Source of the DNA: Massilia agrisoli
GTDB taxonomy: Bacteria; Pseudomonadota; Gammaproteobacteria; Burkholderiales; Burkholderiaceae_D
Length of the DNA: 64,000 nucleotides
NCBI RefSeq assembly: GCF_020831365.1
Contig: NZ_JAJHPV010000020.1
Coordinates: 62,001 to 126,000 of the forward strand
Direction: 5' to 3'
This document shows, one piece after another, positions 8,958-17,930 of the stretch (the stretch's first letter is position 1; the number at the start of each line of letters is the position of its first letter). The position numbers and the translations under genes are program-made. Below the pieces are notes generated by a model that saw only the letters and a list, made by a program, of their open reading frames with translations, searched no databases and was not told the origin of the DNA.

Positions 8958-9716
8958 ATGCAAATCCAAAACAATGTCTTCATCGTTACCGGCGGTGCGT
9001 CGGGCCTGGGCGCTGCCACCGCGCGCATGATCACGGAAGCGGGCGGCAAAGTCGTCATCGCCGACGTGCAGGCTGAAGCTGGCGCCGCGCTGGCCCAGGA
9101 ATTGAACGGCCAGTTCGTCCAGTGCGACGTCACCTCGGAAGCCGATGGCCAGGCGGCAGTCGCCGCTGCCGTCGCGATGGGCACGCTGCGCGGCCTGGTC
9201 AACTGCGCCGGCGTCGCGCCAGCGGTCAAGACCGTGGGCAAGGATGGCCCGCACCCGCTCGACGTGTTCCAGCGCACCGTCAACATCAACCTGGTCGGCA
9301 CCTTCAACATGGCGCGCCTGGCGGCTGACGCAATGAGCAAGACCGAAGCGGGCGACTCCGGCGAGCGCGGCGTGATCATCAACACCGCGTCGGTGGCGGC
9401 GTTCGACGGCCAGATGGGCCAGTGCGCTTACGGCGCGTCGAAGGCGGCGGTGGCCGGCATGACCCTGCCGATGGCGCGCGACCTGGCGCGCAACGGCGTG
9501 CGCGTGATGACGATCGCGCCTGGCATCTTCGAGACCCCGATGCTGATGGGCATGCCGGAAGAAGTGCGCGAATCGCTGGGCAAGATGGTGCCGTTCCCGC
9601 CGCGCCTCGGCCGCGCCGTCGAATACGCCCACCTGGCCAAGGCCATCATCGAAAACACCATGCTCAACGGCGAGACCATCCGCCTCGACGGTGCGATCCG
9701 CATGCAGCCCAAGTAA
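8958..9716 (+). CDS. Short-chain dehydrogenase, 3-hydroxyacyl-CoA dehydrogenase type
   Basis: A 252-residue NAD-dependent SDR, probably a 3-hydroxyacyl-CoA dehydrogenase like human HSD17B10. The Rossmann motif [11 protein letters not shown] lies near the N-terminus, NCAGVAPA follows, and the catalytic Tyr-x-x-x-Lys appears as YGASKAA after [12 protein letters not shown]. The C-terminal part ([34 protein letters not shown]) is typical of the acyl-CoA subgroup. GAGG precedes the ATG by 8 nt. The upstream palindrome suggests control by a regulator of acyl-CoA or branched-chain amino acid catabolism. It is monocistronic: a terminator follows at 9742. Confidence 0.88.
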   Translation: MQIQNNVFIVTGGASGLGAATARMITEAGGKVVIADVQAEAGAALAQELNGQFVQCDVTSEADGQAAVAAAVAMGTLRGLVNCAGVAPAVKTVGKDGPHPLDVFQRTVNINLVGTFNMARLAADAMSKTEAGDSGERGVIINTASVAAFDGQMGQCAYGASKAAVAGMTLPMARDLARNGVRVMTIAPGIFETPMLMGMPEEVRESLGKMVPFPPRLGRAVEYAHLAKAIIENTMLNGETIRLDGAIRMQPK

Positions 9717-9741
9717 TTGATGTAGCATTGCAAGAGTATCG

Positions 9742-9773
9742 GGCGCGCGGCCCTGGTCGCGCGCCTTTTTTTT
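9742..9773 (+). terminator. Intrinsic terminator after the SDR gene
   Basis: GGCGCGCG (9742-9749) pairs with CGCGCGCC (9758-9765) across an 8-nt loop and is followed by eight T residues. Confidence 0.9.
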
Positions 9774-9790
9774 ATTCCGGAGGAGGATTC

Positions 9791-11569
9791 ATGGTCAAGT
9801 TGAAGATGCTGGCGCTCGCTGCGCTGCTGGCGGGCGCGTTCGCGCCGGTGCACGTACTGGCGCAGGACGCGGCGCAGGCGGCGCCCGAAGTCGGCATCAA
9901 CTACACCGACAAGGCTGGCTGGGCCTCCAAAAAATTCATGGTGTCGGCGGCCAACCCGCTGGCTGTGGAAGCCGGCTACACGATCCTGCGCCAGGGCGGT
10001 TCGGCCATCGACGCCGCCATCGCCACCCAGCTGGTGCTGACCCTGGTCGAGCCGCAGTCGTCGGGCATCGGCGGCGGCGCCTTCCTGGTCCATTACGACG
10101 GCAAGGACGTGCAGGCATTCGACGGCCGCGAGACCGCACCCGCCAAGGCCACTGAAACCTTGTTCCAAAAGGCCGACGGTTCGCCGGTCTCACGCCTTGA
10201 CGGCGTGGTGGGCGGCCGTTCGGTCGGCGCGCCGGGCGTGCTGCGCATGCTTGAAATGGCGCACAAGGAGCACGGCAAGCTGCCGTGGAAGGCGCTGTTC
10301 GCGCCGGCGATCGCGCTGTCCGAGCGCGGCTTCCCGGTCAGCGAGCGGCTCAATGGCATGCTCCAGTGGGACAAGCATATCCGCAAGGACCCGGTCGCCG
10401 CGGCCTACTTCTACGACAAGGCCGCCAAGCCATGGCCGGTCGGGCACCTGCTCAAAAATCCGGAGCTGGCCGACACCTTGCGCGCAATTGCCGCCGGCGG
10501 CGCCGACGCCTTCTACAAAGGCTACATCGCCCGCGATATCGCCGCCAAGGTGGCTGCCCACCCGACCAATCCTGGCCTCTTGAGCGCCGCCGACATCGCC
10601 GGGTACCAGGCCAAGGTGCGCAAGCCGGTCTGCAACGACTACCGCGCCTTCACCGTGTGCGGCATGCCGCCGCCATCGTCTGGCGGCATCGCCGTGGCGC
10701 AGATGCTGGGGATCCTTGAAACGAAGGACATGCGCGCGCTGGCGCCAGTCGACGGCAAGGTCGGCGCGGATGCGGTGCACCTGTTCTCCGAAGCCGGACG
10801 GCTGGCCTACGCGGACCGCAACCGCTATGCGGCCGATACCGACTTCATTCCGCTGCCTGGCCGCGGCATCCCCAGCCTGCTCGACAAAACCTACCTGGCC
10901 AAGCGCGCCGCGCTGATCGGCGAGAAGTCGATGGGCGTGGCCACCGCCGGCACGCCGCCCGGCATGGACGTGGCGTGGGGACTCGATAACGCGATCGAAA
11001 CGCCATCGACCTCGCACCTGGTGGTGATGGACGGCAGCGGCGCCGGCCTGTCGATGACCACCACGGTGGAAGACGCCTTCGGCTCGCGCCAGATGGTGCG
11101 CGGCTTCATCCTGAATAACCAGCTGACCGACTTCTCGTTCGACTCGCGCGACGCAAACGGCCCGGTGGCCAACCGGGTCGAGCCGGGCAAGCGCCCGCGC
11201 AGCGCGATGTCGCCGACCATCGTGTTCGACAAGAAGACGAAAAAGCTGGTGCTGGCGGTTGGCTCGCCGGGCGGCCCGGCCATCATCAACTACGTGGCCA
11301 AGGTATTGGTGGGCACGCTGGACTGGGGCCTCAACGTCCAGCAGGCGATCAGCCTGCCGAACTTCGGCAGCCGCAACGGTCCCACCGAGCTGGAAGCAGG
11401 GCGCTTTTCACCCGCCGTGCATGAAGCGCTGAAGGCGCGCGGCCACCAGTTGCGCAGCTACGACATGAACTCCGGCCTGCACGGCATCCAGCGCCTGACC
11501 ATCCACGGCCAGCAGTACTGGTTCGGCGGCGCCGACCCGCGCCGCGAAGGCGTTGCGAAGGGCGACTGA
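9791..11569 (+). CDS. ggt: Gamma-glutamyltransferase
   Basis: GGT cleaves glutathione and gamma-glutamyl amides in the periplasm. The start at 9791 follows AGGAGG; the 592-residue product has a Sec signal peptide ending near VHVLAQDA. It begins the mature domain with NPLAVEAGYTILRQGGSAIDAAIA and contains SGIGGGAFLVHYDG. Auto-cleavage into two subunits is expected before Thr407 in STSHLVVMD, which corresponds to the catalytic threonine of E. coli GGT. The small subunit carries VGSPGGPAIINYV. It stands alone between a terminator and a patatin gene. Confidence 0.93.
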   Translation: MVKLKMLALAALLAGAFAPVHVLAQDAAQAAPEVGINYTDKAGWASKKFMVSAANPLAVEAGYTILRQGGSAIDAAIATQLVLTLVEPQSSGIGGGAFLVHYDGKDVQAFDGRETAPAKATETLFQKADGSPVSRLDGVVGGRSVGAPGVLRMLEMAHKEHGKLPWKALFAPAIALSERGFPVSERLNGMLQWDKHIRKDPVAAAYFYDKAAKPWPVGHLLKNPELADTLRAIAAGGADAFYKGYIARDIAAKVAAHPTNPGLLSAADIAGYQAKVRKPVCNDYRAFTVCGMPPPSSGGIAVAQMLGILETKDMRALAPVDGKVGADAVHLFSEAGRLAYADRNRYAADTDFIPLPGRGIPSLLDKTYLAKRAALIGEKSMGVATAGTPPGMDVAWGLDNAIETPSTSHLVVMDGSGAGLSMTTTVEDAFGSRQMVRGFILNNQLTDFSFDSRDANGPVANRVEPGKRPRSAMSPTIVFDKKTKKLVLAVGSPGGPAIINYVAKVLVGTLDWGLNVQQAISLPNFGSRNGPTELEAGRFSPAVHEALKARGHQLRSYDMNSGLHGIQRLTIHGQQYWFGGADPRREGVAKGD

Positions 11570-11630
11570 GACGCCGTCATGCAGTAAGTTTTGCTACCGC
11601 AAGCAGGGCAGAGCCTGATAACCTTGCTGT

Positions 11631-12800
11631 ATGGGATTAAATCAGAAAACCGGGCTGATTCTGACCGGGGGCGGGGCACGCGCGGCCTACCAGGTCGGCG
11701 TGCTGCAGGCCATATCGCGCATTTTGTGGGAAGCCGGCTGGGCGCCCGCGCGCTCGCCTTTCGACATCATCTGCGGCACGTCGGCCGGCGCCATGAACGC
11801 GACAGCGCTGGCCTGCCGCGCCGACAACTTCGGCGAGGGCGTGCAAAAGCTGCTCGACGTGTGGGAAAACATCGCGGTCGAACAGGTCTACCGCGCCGAC
11901 TCGATCGGCGTGCTGCGTTCCGGCGCGCGCTGGCTGTCGCTGCTGTCCTTCGGCTGGCTGCTGCGCAAATGGCGCGCCGCGCCGCCTGCCTCGCTGCTCG
12001 ATAACACGCCGCTGGTCGGCCTGTTGCACCGCATGCTCGACCTGCCGCGCCTCGACGCCGCGCTGTCGGAAGGCCTGCTGCATGCGCTGGCCGTCACGGC
12101 CTCGTCGTACACGGCCGGTAACCACATCACCTTCTACCAGTCCGCCACCGAGATCGCGCCGTGGGTGCGCATGCAGCGCATCGCGATGCAGGCGCAGATC
12201 GGCGTCGAGCACCTGCTTGCCTCGTCGGCGATCCCGTTCATCTTCCCGGCGGTGCCGCTGTACACCGAGGGGCGCCACGAGTACTGCGGCGACGGCTCGA
12301 TGCGCCAGCTGGCGCCAATCTCGCCGGCCATCCACCTGGGCGCGACCCGTGTGCTGGTGGTCGGCGCCGGACGCCTCGCCGAGCCCCCGCACACCGGCCC
12401 GGCCAATCCCAGTTATCCAAGCCTGGCGCAGATCGCCGGCCACGCGATGTCCTCGATCTTCCTCGACAGCCTTGCGGTCGACATCGAACGCCTGAACCGC
12501 ATCAACCTCACCTTGTCGCTGCTGCCGGGCGAGTACCGCGACATGACCCCGCTCAAGCCGGTCGACCTGCTGGTAATCGCGCCGTCCGAGCGGCTCGACG
12601 ACATCGCCAGCCGCCACGTCGCCAGCCTGCCCGCGCCGGTGCGCACGCTGTTGTCGGGAATCGGCGCCACCGAAGCGCGCGGCTCGGCGCTGGCGTCTTA
12701 CCTGCTGTTCGAGGCGAGCTATACGCGCGAACTGATCGCCCTTGGCCGCCGTGATACCGAACAGCGCAAGGACGATGTGCTGGCCTTCTTCGCTTCATGA
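11631..12800 (+). CDS. Patatin-like phospholipase
   Basis: A 389-residue patatin-domain lipid acyl hydrolase using a Ser-Asp dyad. The oxyanion-hole motif is TGGGARAAYQVGVL at residues 12-25, the nucleophile elbow is GTSAG with Ser51, and the second catalytic residue is in CGDGS. There is no signal peptide, and the C-terminal third is a family-typical helical extension. The substrate is unknown. The stop lies 7 nt before the start of the large sensor kinase, so the two may be co-transcribed. Confidence 0.88.
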   Translation: MGLNQKTGLILTGGGARAAYQVGVLQAISRILWEAGWAPARSPFDIICGTSAGAMNATALACRADNFGEGVQKLLDVWENIAVEQVYRADSIGVLRSGARWLSLLSFGWLLRKWRAAPPASLLDNTPLVGLLHRMLDLPRLDAALSEGLLHALAVTASSYTAGNHITFYQSATEIAPWVRMQRIAMQAQIGVEHLLASSAIPFIFPAVPLYTEGRHEYCGDGSMRQLAPISPAIHLGATRVLVVGAGRLAEPPHTGPANPSYPSLAQIAGHAMSSIFLDSLAVDIERLNRINLTLSLLPGEYRDMTPLKPVDLLVIAPSERLDDIASRHVASLPAPVRTLLSGIGATEARGSALASYLLFEASYTRELIALGRRDTEQRKDDVLAFFAS

Positions 12801-12807
12801 GGAATCA

Positions 12808-15800
12808 ATGAACCACACCATGAAACAACTGCTGGCCGTAGTGGCGCTGTTCTGGATGCTTGCCGCGGGCAGCCAGGCGGTTGCGCCAACCCGCTCGCTG
12901 CGTTTCGAGCACCTCAGCGTGGAGCATGGCCTGGCCCAGGAATCAGTGCTGGCGATCGTGCAGGACCGCGACGGCTTCATGTGGTTCGGCAGCCAGGCCG
13001 GCCTGTCGCGCTTCGACGGCTACCGGGTGGTGGTCTACCGCCATGAAATCGACAATCCGAAAAGCCTGGTCAATAACTGGGTGCGCGTGCTGCATGTCGA
13101 TGCGCGCGGCGACCTGTGGATCGGCACCGACGGCGGCATCGACCGCTTCGATCCGAAGACCAACAGCTTCCGGCATTACTTCCCGCAGGAGACGGTCCGG
13201 CGCGGCAACGGCAACCGGCACATCCGCGCCATTACCGACGACGGCGAGGACGGCTTGTGGGTCGCCACCAGCGACGGACTGCAGCACCTCGATACCGCAA
13301 CCGGCAATTTCACCGTCTGGCACAACGTGCCGGGCGATCCGGCCAGCCTGGCCGACGACCAGGTCAACGCACTGGCAGTCGATGCTGGCGGGCGCCTGTG
13401 GGTGGGCACCGCGACGGGCCTGGACAGCCTGGCGCCGGGCTCGCGCAGCTTCGTGCACCATCCGGCCGCCGACGGCGACCTGCGCTTCAACGCGGTGCAG
13501 GCACTGATCGTCGACGCCCAGCAGACCCTGTGGATCGGCAGCATGGGCGGGCTGGAACGCAGCACCGGCGACGTGCGCGATGCCAAAGAGCGGATCGAGC
13601 GCCGCCGGCTGGGCCAGTCCAGCGGCCTGAAAGCCGGGGTGATCGCCAGCCTGTACGAGGACGCCGACGGCAGCATCTGGGTCGGCAGCTACGCCGACGG
13701 CCTGTATCGCTGGGATCCGCGCGCCGAACGCTTCCAGGGCCACCGCCACCTCCCGGGCGATGCGCACAGCGTCGCCGACAACCGCATCTCCGCGCTGTAC
13801 CGCGACCGCGTCGGCACGCTGTGGGTCGGCACCTGGTTCGCCGGCGTGAGCCGGGTTGACCTCAACAGCGGCGGCTTCTCGCGCATCAGGCGCCAGCCCG
13901 ACGCGCCAGGCGCCCTGTCGGGCAACAAGGTCCGCGCGATCCTCGACGACGGCAACGGCAAGCTGTGGCTGGGCATGAACAGCGGGCTGAATCACTACGA
14001 CCCGCTGACCGGCATGGCGCGGGTGTACCGCCACGATCCGGACAACCCGAACAGCCTGGCCGACATGGCGGCAGGGGCGCTGGCGCGCGACCGCAACGGC
14101 GGCCTGTGGGTGGGCGGCGATAGCGGCCTGACGCGCTTCGACCCCGCCACCGGGCGCTTTGCCCGCATGTCGCTGGGCGACCCTGAAAGCGACAAGGTGC
14201 GCGGCATGCTGGCCGACCGCGCCGGCCAGGTATGGGTGGCCACCCGCGGCGGCCTGCACCAGGTTGACCCGGTGACGCGGCGCGTTGCCAGCTACCGCCA
14301 TGACGCGGCCGATCCTGCCTCTCTGGCCGATAACGTGGTGCGCCCGATCCTCGAAGACCGCCGCGGGCGCTTCTGGGTCGGCACCTTCGATGGCCTCGAC
14401 CTGATGGACCGCGCCACCGGAACGTTCCGCCATTTCCGCCACGACGCCAACGACCCGGCCAGCCTGTCGCATGACGAAGTCCACTACCTGCTCGAAGACA
14501 GCAAGGGCACGATATGGGTGGGCACCGCCGGTGGCCTGAACCGCATGCGTATCGATGCGCGCGGCAAAATCAGCTTCCAGCGCTACACCGTGCGCGACGG
14601 CATGTCCGACGATGCGGTTGCCGCCATCCTCGAAGACAGCGCCGGCTTCCTGTGGGTCAGCACCAATACCGGCATCTCGCGGCTCGAGCCGCTGACCGGC
14701 AAGTGGCGCAATTACAGCGCCATCGACGGCACCATCGAAGGCGCCTACTTCGACGGCTCGGCCCTGCGCGCGCCGGATGGCACGCTGTATTTCGGCGGCT
14801 TCAACGGCGTCACCGCGTTCAACCCGCGCGCCATCACCGACAACCGCATCCCGCCGCGCGCGGTGGTGACCGGGTTCCAGATTTTTAACCAGCCGGTGGA
14901 ACTGGCGCGCCCGGGGCTCGTCAAGGGACCGGTCGAGCGCATGCGCGCGATCACGCTCGACGCTTCCGATTCGGTGTTTTCGCTTGAGTTCTCGGCGCTC
15001 CATTACGCCGCGCCGCAGCGCAACCGCTTCGCCTACCAGCTCGAAGGCTTCGACCGCGACTGGGTCGATACCAGCGCGGGCCGGCGCTTCGCCACTTACA
15101 CCAACCTCGATCCCGGCACCTACACGTTCCGGGTCAAGGCAGCCAACAAGGACGGCGTCTGGGGCGTGCCGGGCGATCCGCTGGTCATCACGGTCCTGCC
15201 GCCGGTATGGAAGACCTGGTGGTTCCGCACCCTGGCCACCTTGATGCTGCTGGGCGCCGCCTGGCTGGCCTACCGCGGGCGGATGTCCGGCCTGCGCCGC
15301 CAGAAACTGCTGCTCGAACGCCAGGTCAGCGCGCGCACCGAGGAGATCGAACAGCAGAACCGCCTGCTCGAACAGCAGAAACGCGAACTGGAAGCCGAGC
15401 GCCTTGAGGCGGACCGCCAGCGCGCCGAGGCCGAGCGGCGCCGCGCCGACGCCGAGCGCCAGAAGGAAGAAGTGCAGCGCCAGAAAGAAAACGTCGAACA
15501 GGCGCACCGCGACATTTCGGTGCTGTCCGAACGCCTCAGCCTGGCCAAGCGCCGGGCCGAGGACGCGACCCGCCAGAAGTCGGAGTTTTTGGCCAACATG
15601 AGCCACGAGATGCGTACCCCGCTGGCCGGCGTGATCGGCATGCTGGGCTTTGCGCTGCGCGACCAGAAGCTGCAGCCGGCCACGCGCGAACAGGTGGTGC
15701 GCGGCCAGGCCAACGCCCGCTCGCTGCTGGCGATCATCAACGACCTGCTGGACTTTTCCAAGATCGAAGCGGGCAAGCTGGCGCTGGAGCACATCGACTT

Positions 15801-17130
15801 CAGCCTCGAGAAAAAGATCGAAACCGTGGCCAGCCTTTTCGAGGAGCAAGCCGCGTCGCAGGGCGTCCACTTCGCCATCGAGCTGGGCGAAGGCCTGCCG
15901 CGCTTTGTGGTGGGCGACCCGACCCGCTTGCGCCAGGTGCTGGTCAACCTGGTCGGCAACGCCTTCAAGTTCACCAAGCAGGGCAGCGTTACCTTGCGGG
16001 TCGAACGCGCGGCGGCGCCCGATGCGGCCAGCATGGTCAACATGATCCGCTTTTCGGTGCAGGACACCGGGATCGGCATCGCGCCGGAAGCGCTGGCGCG
16101 GCTGTTCCAGAAGTTCGAGCAGGCCGACAGCACCACCACCCGCCGCTATGGCGGCACCGGACTGGGACTGGCGATCTGCCGCCAGCTGGTGCTGCTGATG
16201 GGCGGCACCGTCACTGCCGAGAGCACTGAAGGAGTGGGCAGCACCTTCAGTTTTGTGCTGCCGCTTGCCGACGGCAGCCGGCCGCAGCAGGCGCCGCAGG
16301 CGCCGCGCGAACCGCATTCGCACCGCCTGACGGTGCTGTGCGCCGAGGACTTCCCGACCAACCAGATCATCATCCGCACGATGCTCGAAGACCTCGGCCA
16401 TTATGCCGATGTGGTGCCGAACGGCTTGCTGGCGGTGGCGGCATGCGCGCGCACCGATTACGACCTGGTCCTGATGGATGGCCGCATGCCCGAAATGGAT
16501 GGCGCCAGCGCCACGCGCCTGATCCGCGCGGGCGGCCCGGCCGATGCGCCGGTGCGCGACCCCGGCGTCATGATCGTCGCGCTGACCGCCAACGCCAGCG
16601 AGGAAGACCGGGCGCGCTACCTGGCCGCCGGCATGGACGATTTCCTGACCAAGCCGATCGACGAAGCGGCGCTGTACGCCCAGTTGGGCAACGCCGTGGT
16701 GCGCCAGCTGGCGCGCGGCGTGGCGCTGGCGCCGATGCCCCCGCAAGGACCGAGCACCAGCGACCTTGACGCCATGTTCGGCGTGGTCACCGGTACGCCG
16801 TCCCTGGACGGCGGCCGTGGCCCCGGTTTGCCGGATGAGGCACTGCAGCGCCGCATCCGCGCGGCGTTCGCCGCCGACCTGCCGGCGCGCCGCGCCGAGC
16901 TGGAGGCGTCGGTCGCCGCGCGCGACCACGACACCGCGGCGCGCCTGCTGCACGGGATGAAAGGCAGCGCCGGCCACCTGCGCGCGGGCGCACTGCACGC
17001 GCTGTGCGGCGAACTGGAAAGCGCCGCCGATGCGGGCAACTGGCAGGCGCTCGAACACGCGCTGCCGCGGCTGTATGCGCTGCTGGCCGACTATGAAATG
17101 GCCCCAACGAATTCTGGAGGAATTGAATGA
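12808..17130 (+). CDS. Hybrid two-component sensor kinase with beta-propeller sensor, REC and Hpt domains
   Basis: A 1440-residue membrane sensor. A signal peptide or first membrane helix (residues 6-24) is followed by about 13 two-component propeller repeats of the form W-V/I-G-T-x-x-G-L, enough for two seven-bladed propellers. Then come a Y_Y_Y domain, a transmembrane helix near residue 810 and a highly charged coiled coil. The kinase core has NMSHEMRTPL with His933, an ATPase domain with GGTGLGLAI, a receiver with phospho-acceptor Asp1224 (LMDGRMPEMDG), and a C-terminal Hpt domain with His1382 (LLHGMKGSAG). This architecture often senses periplasmic oligosaccharides, but the ligand here is unknown. 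The response regulator overlaps its stop. Confidence 0.92.
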   Translation: MNHTMKQLLAVVALFWMLAAGSQAVAPTRSLRFEHLSVEHGLAQESVLAIVQDRDGFMWFGSQAGLSRFDGYRVVVYRHEIDNPKSLVNNWVRVLHVDARGDLWIGTDGGIDRFDPKTNSFRHYFPQETVRRGNGNRHIRAITDDGEDGLWVATSDGLQHLDTATGNFTVWHNVPGDPASLADDQVNALAVDAGGRLWVGTATGLDSLAPGSRSFVHHPAADGDLRFNAVQALIVDAQQTLWIGSMGGLERSTGDVRDAKERIERRRLGQSSGLKAGVIASLYEDADGSIWVGSYADGLYRWDPRAERFQGHRHLPGDAHSVADNRISALYRDRVGTLWVGTWFAGVSRVDLNSGGFSRIRRQPDAPGALSGNKVRAILDDGNGKLWLGMNSGLNHYDPLTGMARVYRHDPDNPNSLADMAAGALARDRNGGLWVGGDSGLTRFDPATGRFARMSLGDPESDKVRGMLADRAGQVWVATRGGLHQVDPVTRRVASYRHDAADPASLADNVVRPILEDRRGRFWVGTFDGLDLMDRATGTFRHFRHDANDPASLSHDEVHYLLEDSKGTIWVGTAGGLNRMRIDARGKISFQRYTVRDGMSDDAVAAILEDSAGFLWVSTNTGISRLEPLTGKWRNYSAIDGTIEGAYFDGSALRAPDGTLYFGGFNGVTAFNPRAITDNRIPPRAVVTGFQIFNQPVELARPGLVKGPVERMRAITLDASDSVFSLEFSALHYAAPQRNRFAYQLEGFDRDWVDTSAGRRFATYTNLDPGTYTFRVKAANKDGVWGVPGDPLVITVLPPVWKTWWFRTLATLMLLGAAWLAYRGRMSGLRRQKLLLERQVSARTEEIEQQNRLLEQQKRELEAERLEADRQRAEAERRRADAERQKEEVQRQKENVEQAHRDISVLSERLSLAKRRAEDATRQKSEFLANMSHEMRTPLAGVIGMLGFALRDQKLQPATREQVVRGQANARSLLAIINDLLDFSKIEAGKLALEHIDFSLEKKIETVASLFEEQAASQGVHFAIELGEGLPRFVVGDPTRLRQVLVNLVGNAFKFTKQGSVTLRVERAAAPDAASMVNMIRFSVQDTGIGIAPEALARLFQKFEQADSTTTRRYGGTGLGLAICRQLVLLMGGTVTAESTEGVGSTFSFVLPLADGSRPQQAPQAPREPHSHRLTVLCAEDFPTNQIIIRTMLEDLGHYADVVPNGLLAVAACARTDYDLVLMDGRMPEMDGASATRLIRAGGPADAPVRDPGVMIVALTANASEEDRARYLAAGMDDFLTKPIDEAALYAQLGNAVVRQLARGVALAPMPPQGPSTSDLDAMFGVVTGTPSLDGGRGPGLPDEALQRRIRAAFAADLPARRAELEASVAARDHDTAARLLHGMKGSAGHLRAGALHALCGELESAADAGNWQALEHALPRLYALLADYEMAPTNSGGIE

Positions 17131-17843
17131 AAGTGCTGGTAGTGGATGACGATGTAGTCTCGCGCATGGTGCTGATGCACCTGGTGGACAGTTGCGGCGG
17201 GTACGACATCATCGAGGCCGCCGACGGCCAGGATGCATGGGACCAGCTGGAAGCGGGGCTGCGTCCCGCGATCCTGTTCTGCGACCTGCGCATGCCGCGC
17301 CTGTCCGGAATGGAGCTGCTGGCGCGCGTGCGCGCCGATCCCGCCTTCGAGGCGATGCCCTTCATCCTCGTCACTTCCAGCACCGACACCGCCACCCTGG
17401 AGCAGGCGGCCAGCCTCGGCGTGGCCGGGTTTATCGTCAAGCCATTCCAGGCGGGCCAGGTGAAAGTGCACCTTGCCGCGTTTTCCGACCCGCCCGCCGG
17501 CTGGGTGCACCGCGCCGAACCGCCTGCGGCCACCATGGCTCGCCTGCGCATCGACGCGCGCCGGCTGCTGGCCTACCTGGGCGGCTTCCAGGTGCAGCTG
17601 ACCGCGGCCAGCGGCGACATCGACGCCATGGCCGCGCGCGGCGAAGCGGAGGCGGCGCGCGCGCGCATCGAACGCTTGCATACGGGCTGCGTCACGCTCG
17701 GCCTGCTTGGCGCCGCCGACGCCTTTGAAGCACTTGGCCAGCGCGGCTATGAAGGCGACCGCGTGCACCTGGTACTGGCCGACGCGGTGCGCGCCGCGAT
17801 GGCCCAGGCCGGCCTTGCGCGGACCCTGATGGCGGCCAATTGA
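17127..17843 (+). CDS. Response regulator: receiver domain with helical, possibly degenerate Hpt, C-terminus
   Basis: A 238-residue protein with an N-terminal CheY-like receiver: acidic triad Asp7-Asp9, phospho-acceptor Asp53 (FCDLRMPRLSG), LVTSSTD and FIVKPF. It has no DNA-binding or enzymatic output domain. The C-terminal 100 residues are predicted helical. They include RLHTGCVTLGLLGA, where His185, the glycines and the leucine fall in the spacing of an Hpt motif without its lysine. The start overlaps the kinase stop by 4 nt (ATGA), so it is the likely phosphorelay partner. Confidence 0.85.
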   Translation: MKVLVVDDDVVSRMVLMHLVDSCGGYDIIEAADGQDAWDQLEAGLRPAILFCDLRMPRLSGMELLARVRADPAFEAMPFILVTSSTDTATLEQAASLGVAGFIVKPFQAGQVKVHLAAFSDPPAGWVHRAEPPAATMARLRIDARRLLAYLGGFQVQLTAASGDIDAMAARGEAEAARARIERLHTGCVTLGLLGAADAFEALGQRGYEGDRVHLVLADAVRAAMAQAGLARTLMAAN

Positions 17844-17930
17844 CGGGGATCAAATAGCACTTGCTGAGGGTATAGTTTAGGTTTAAAGTTCCTGCCACAC
17901 ATCCGACTCAACCTTTATCCCGGGGCGACC

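Noticed and set aside
12943-17058. 1371-residue frame antisense to the hybrid kinase
   Set aside because: Very long but is the mirror of the propeller repeats; no domain, no start signal.
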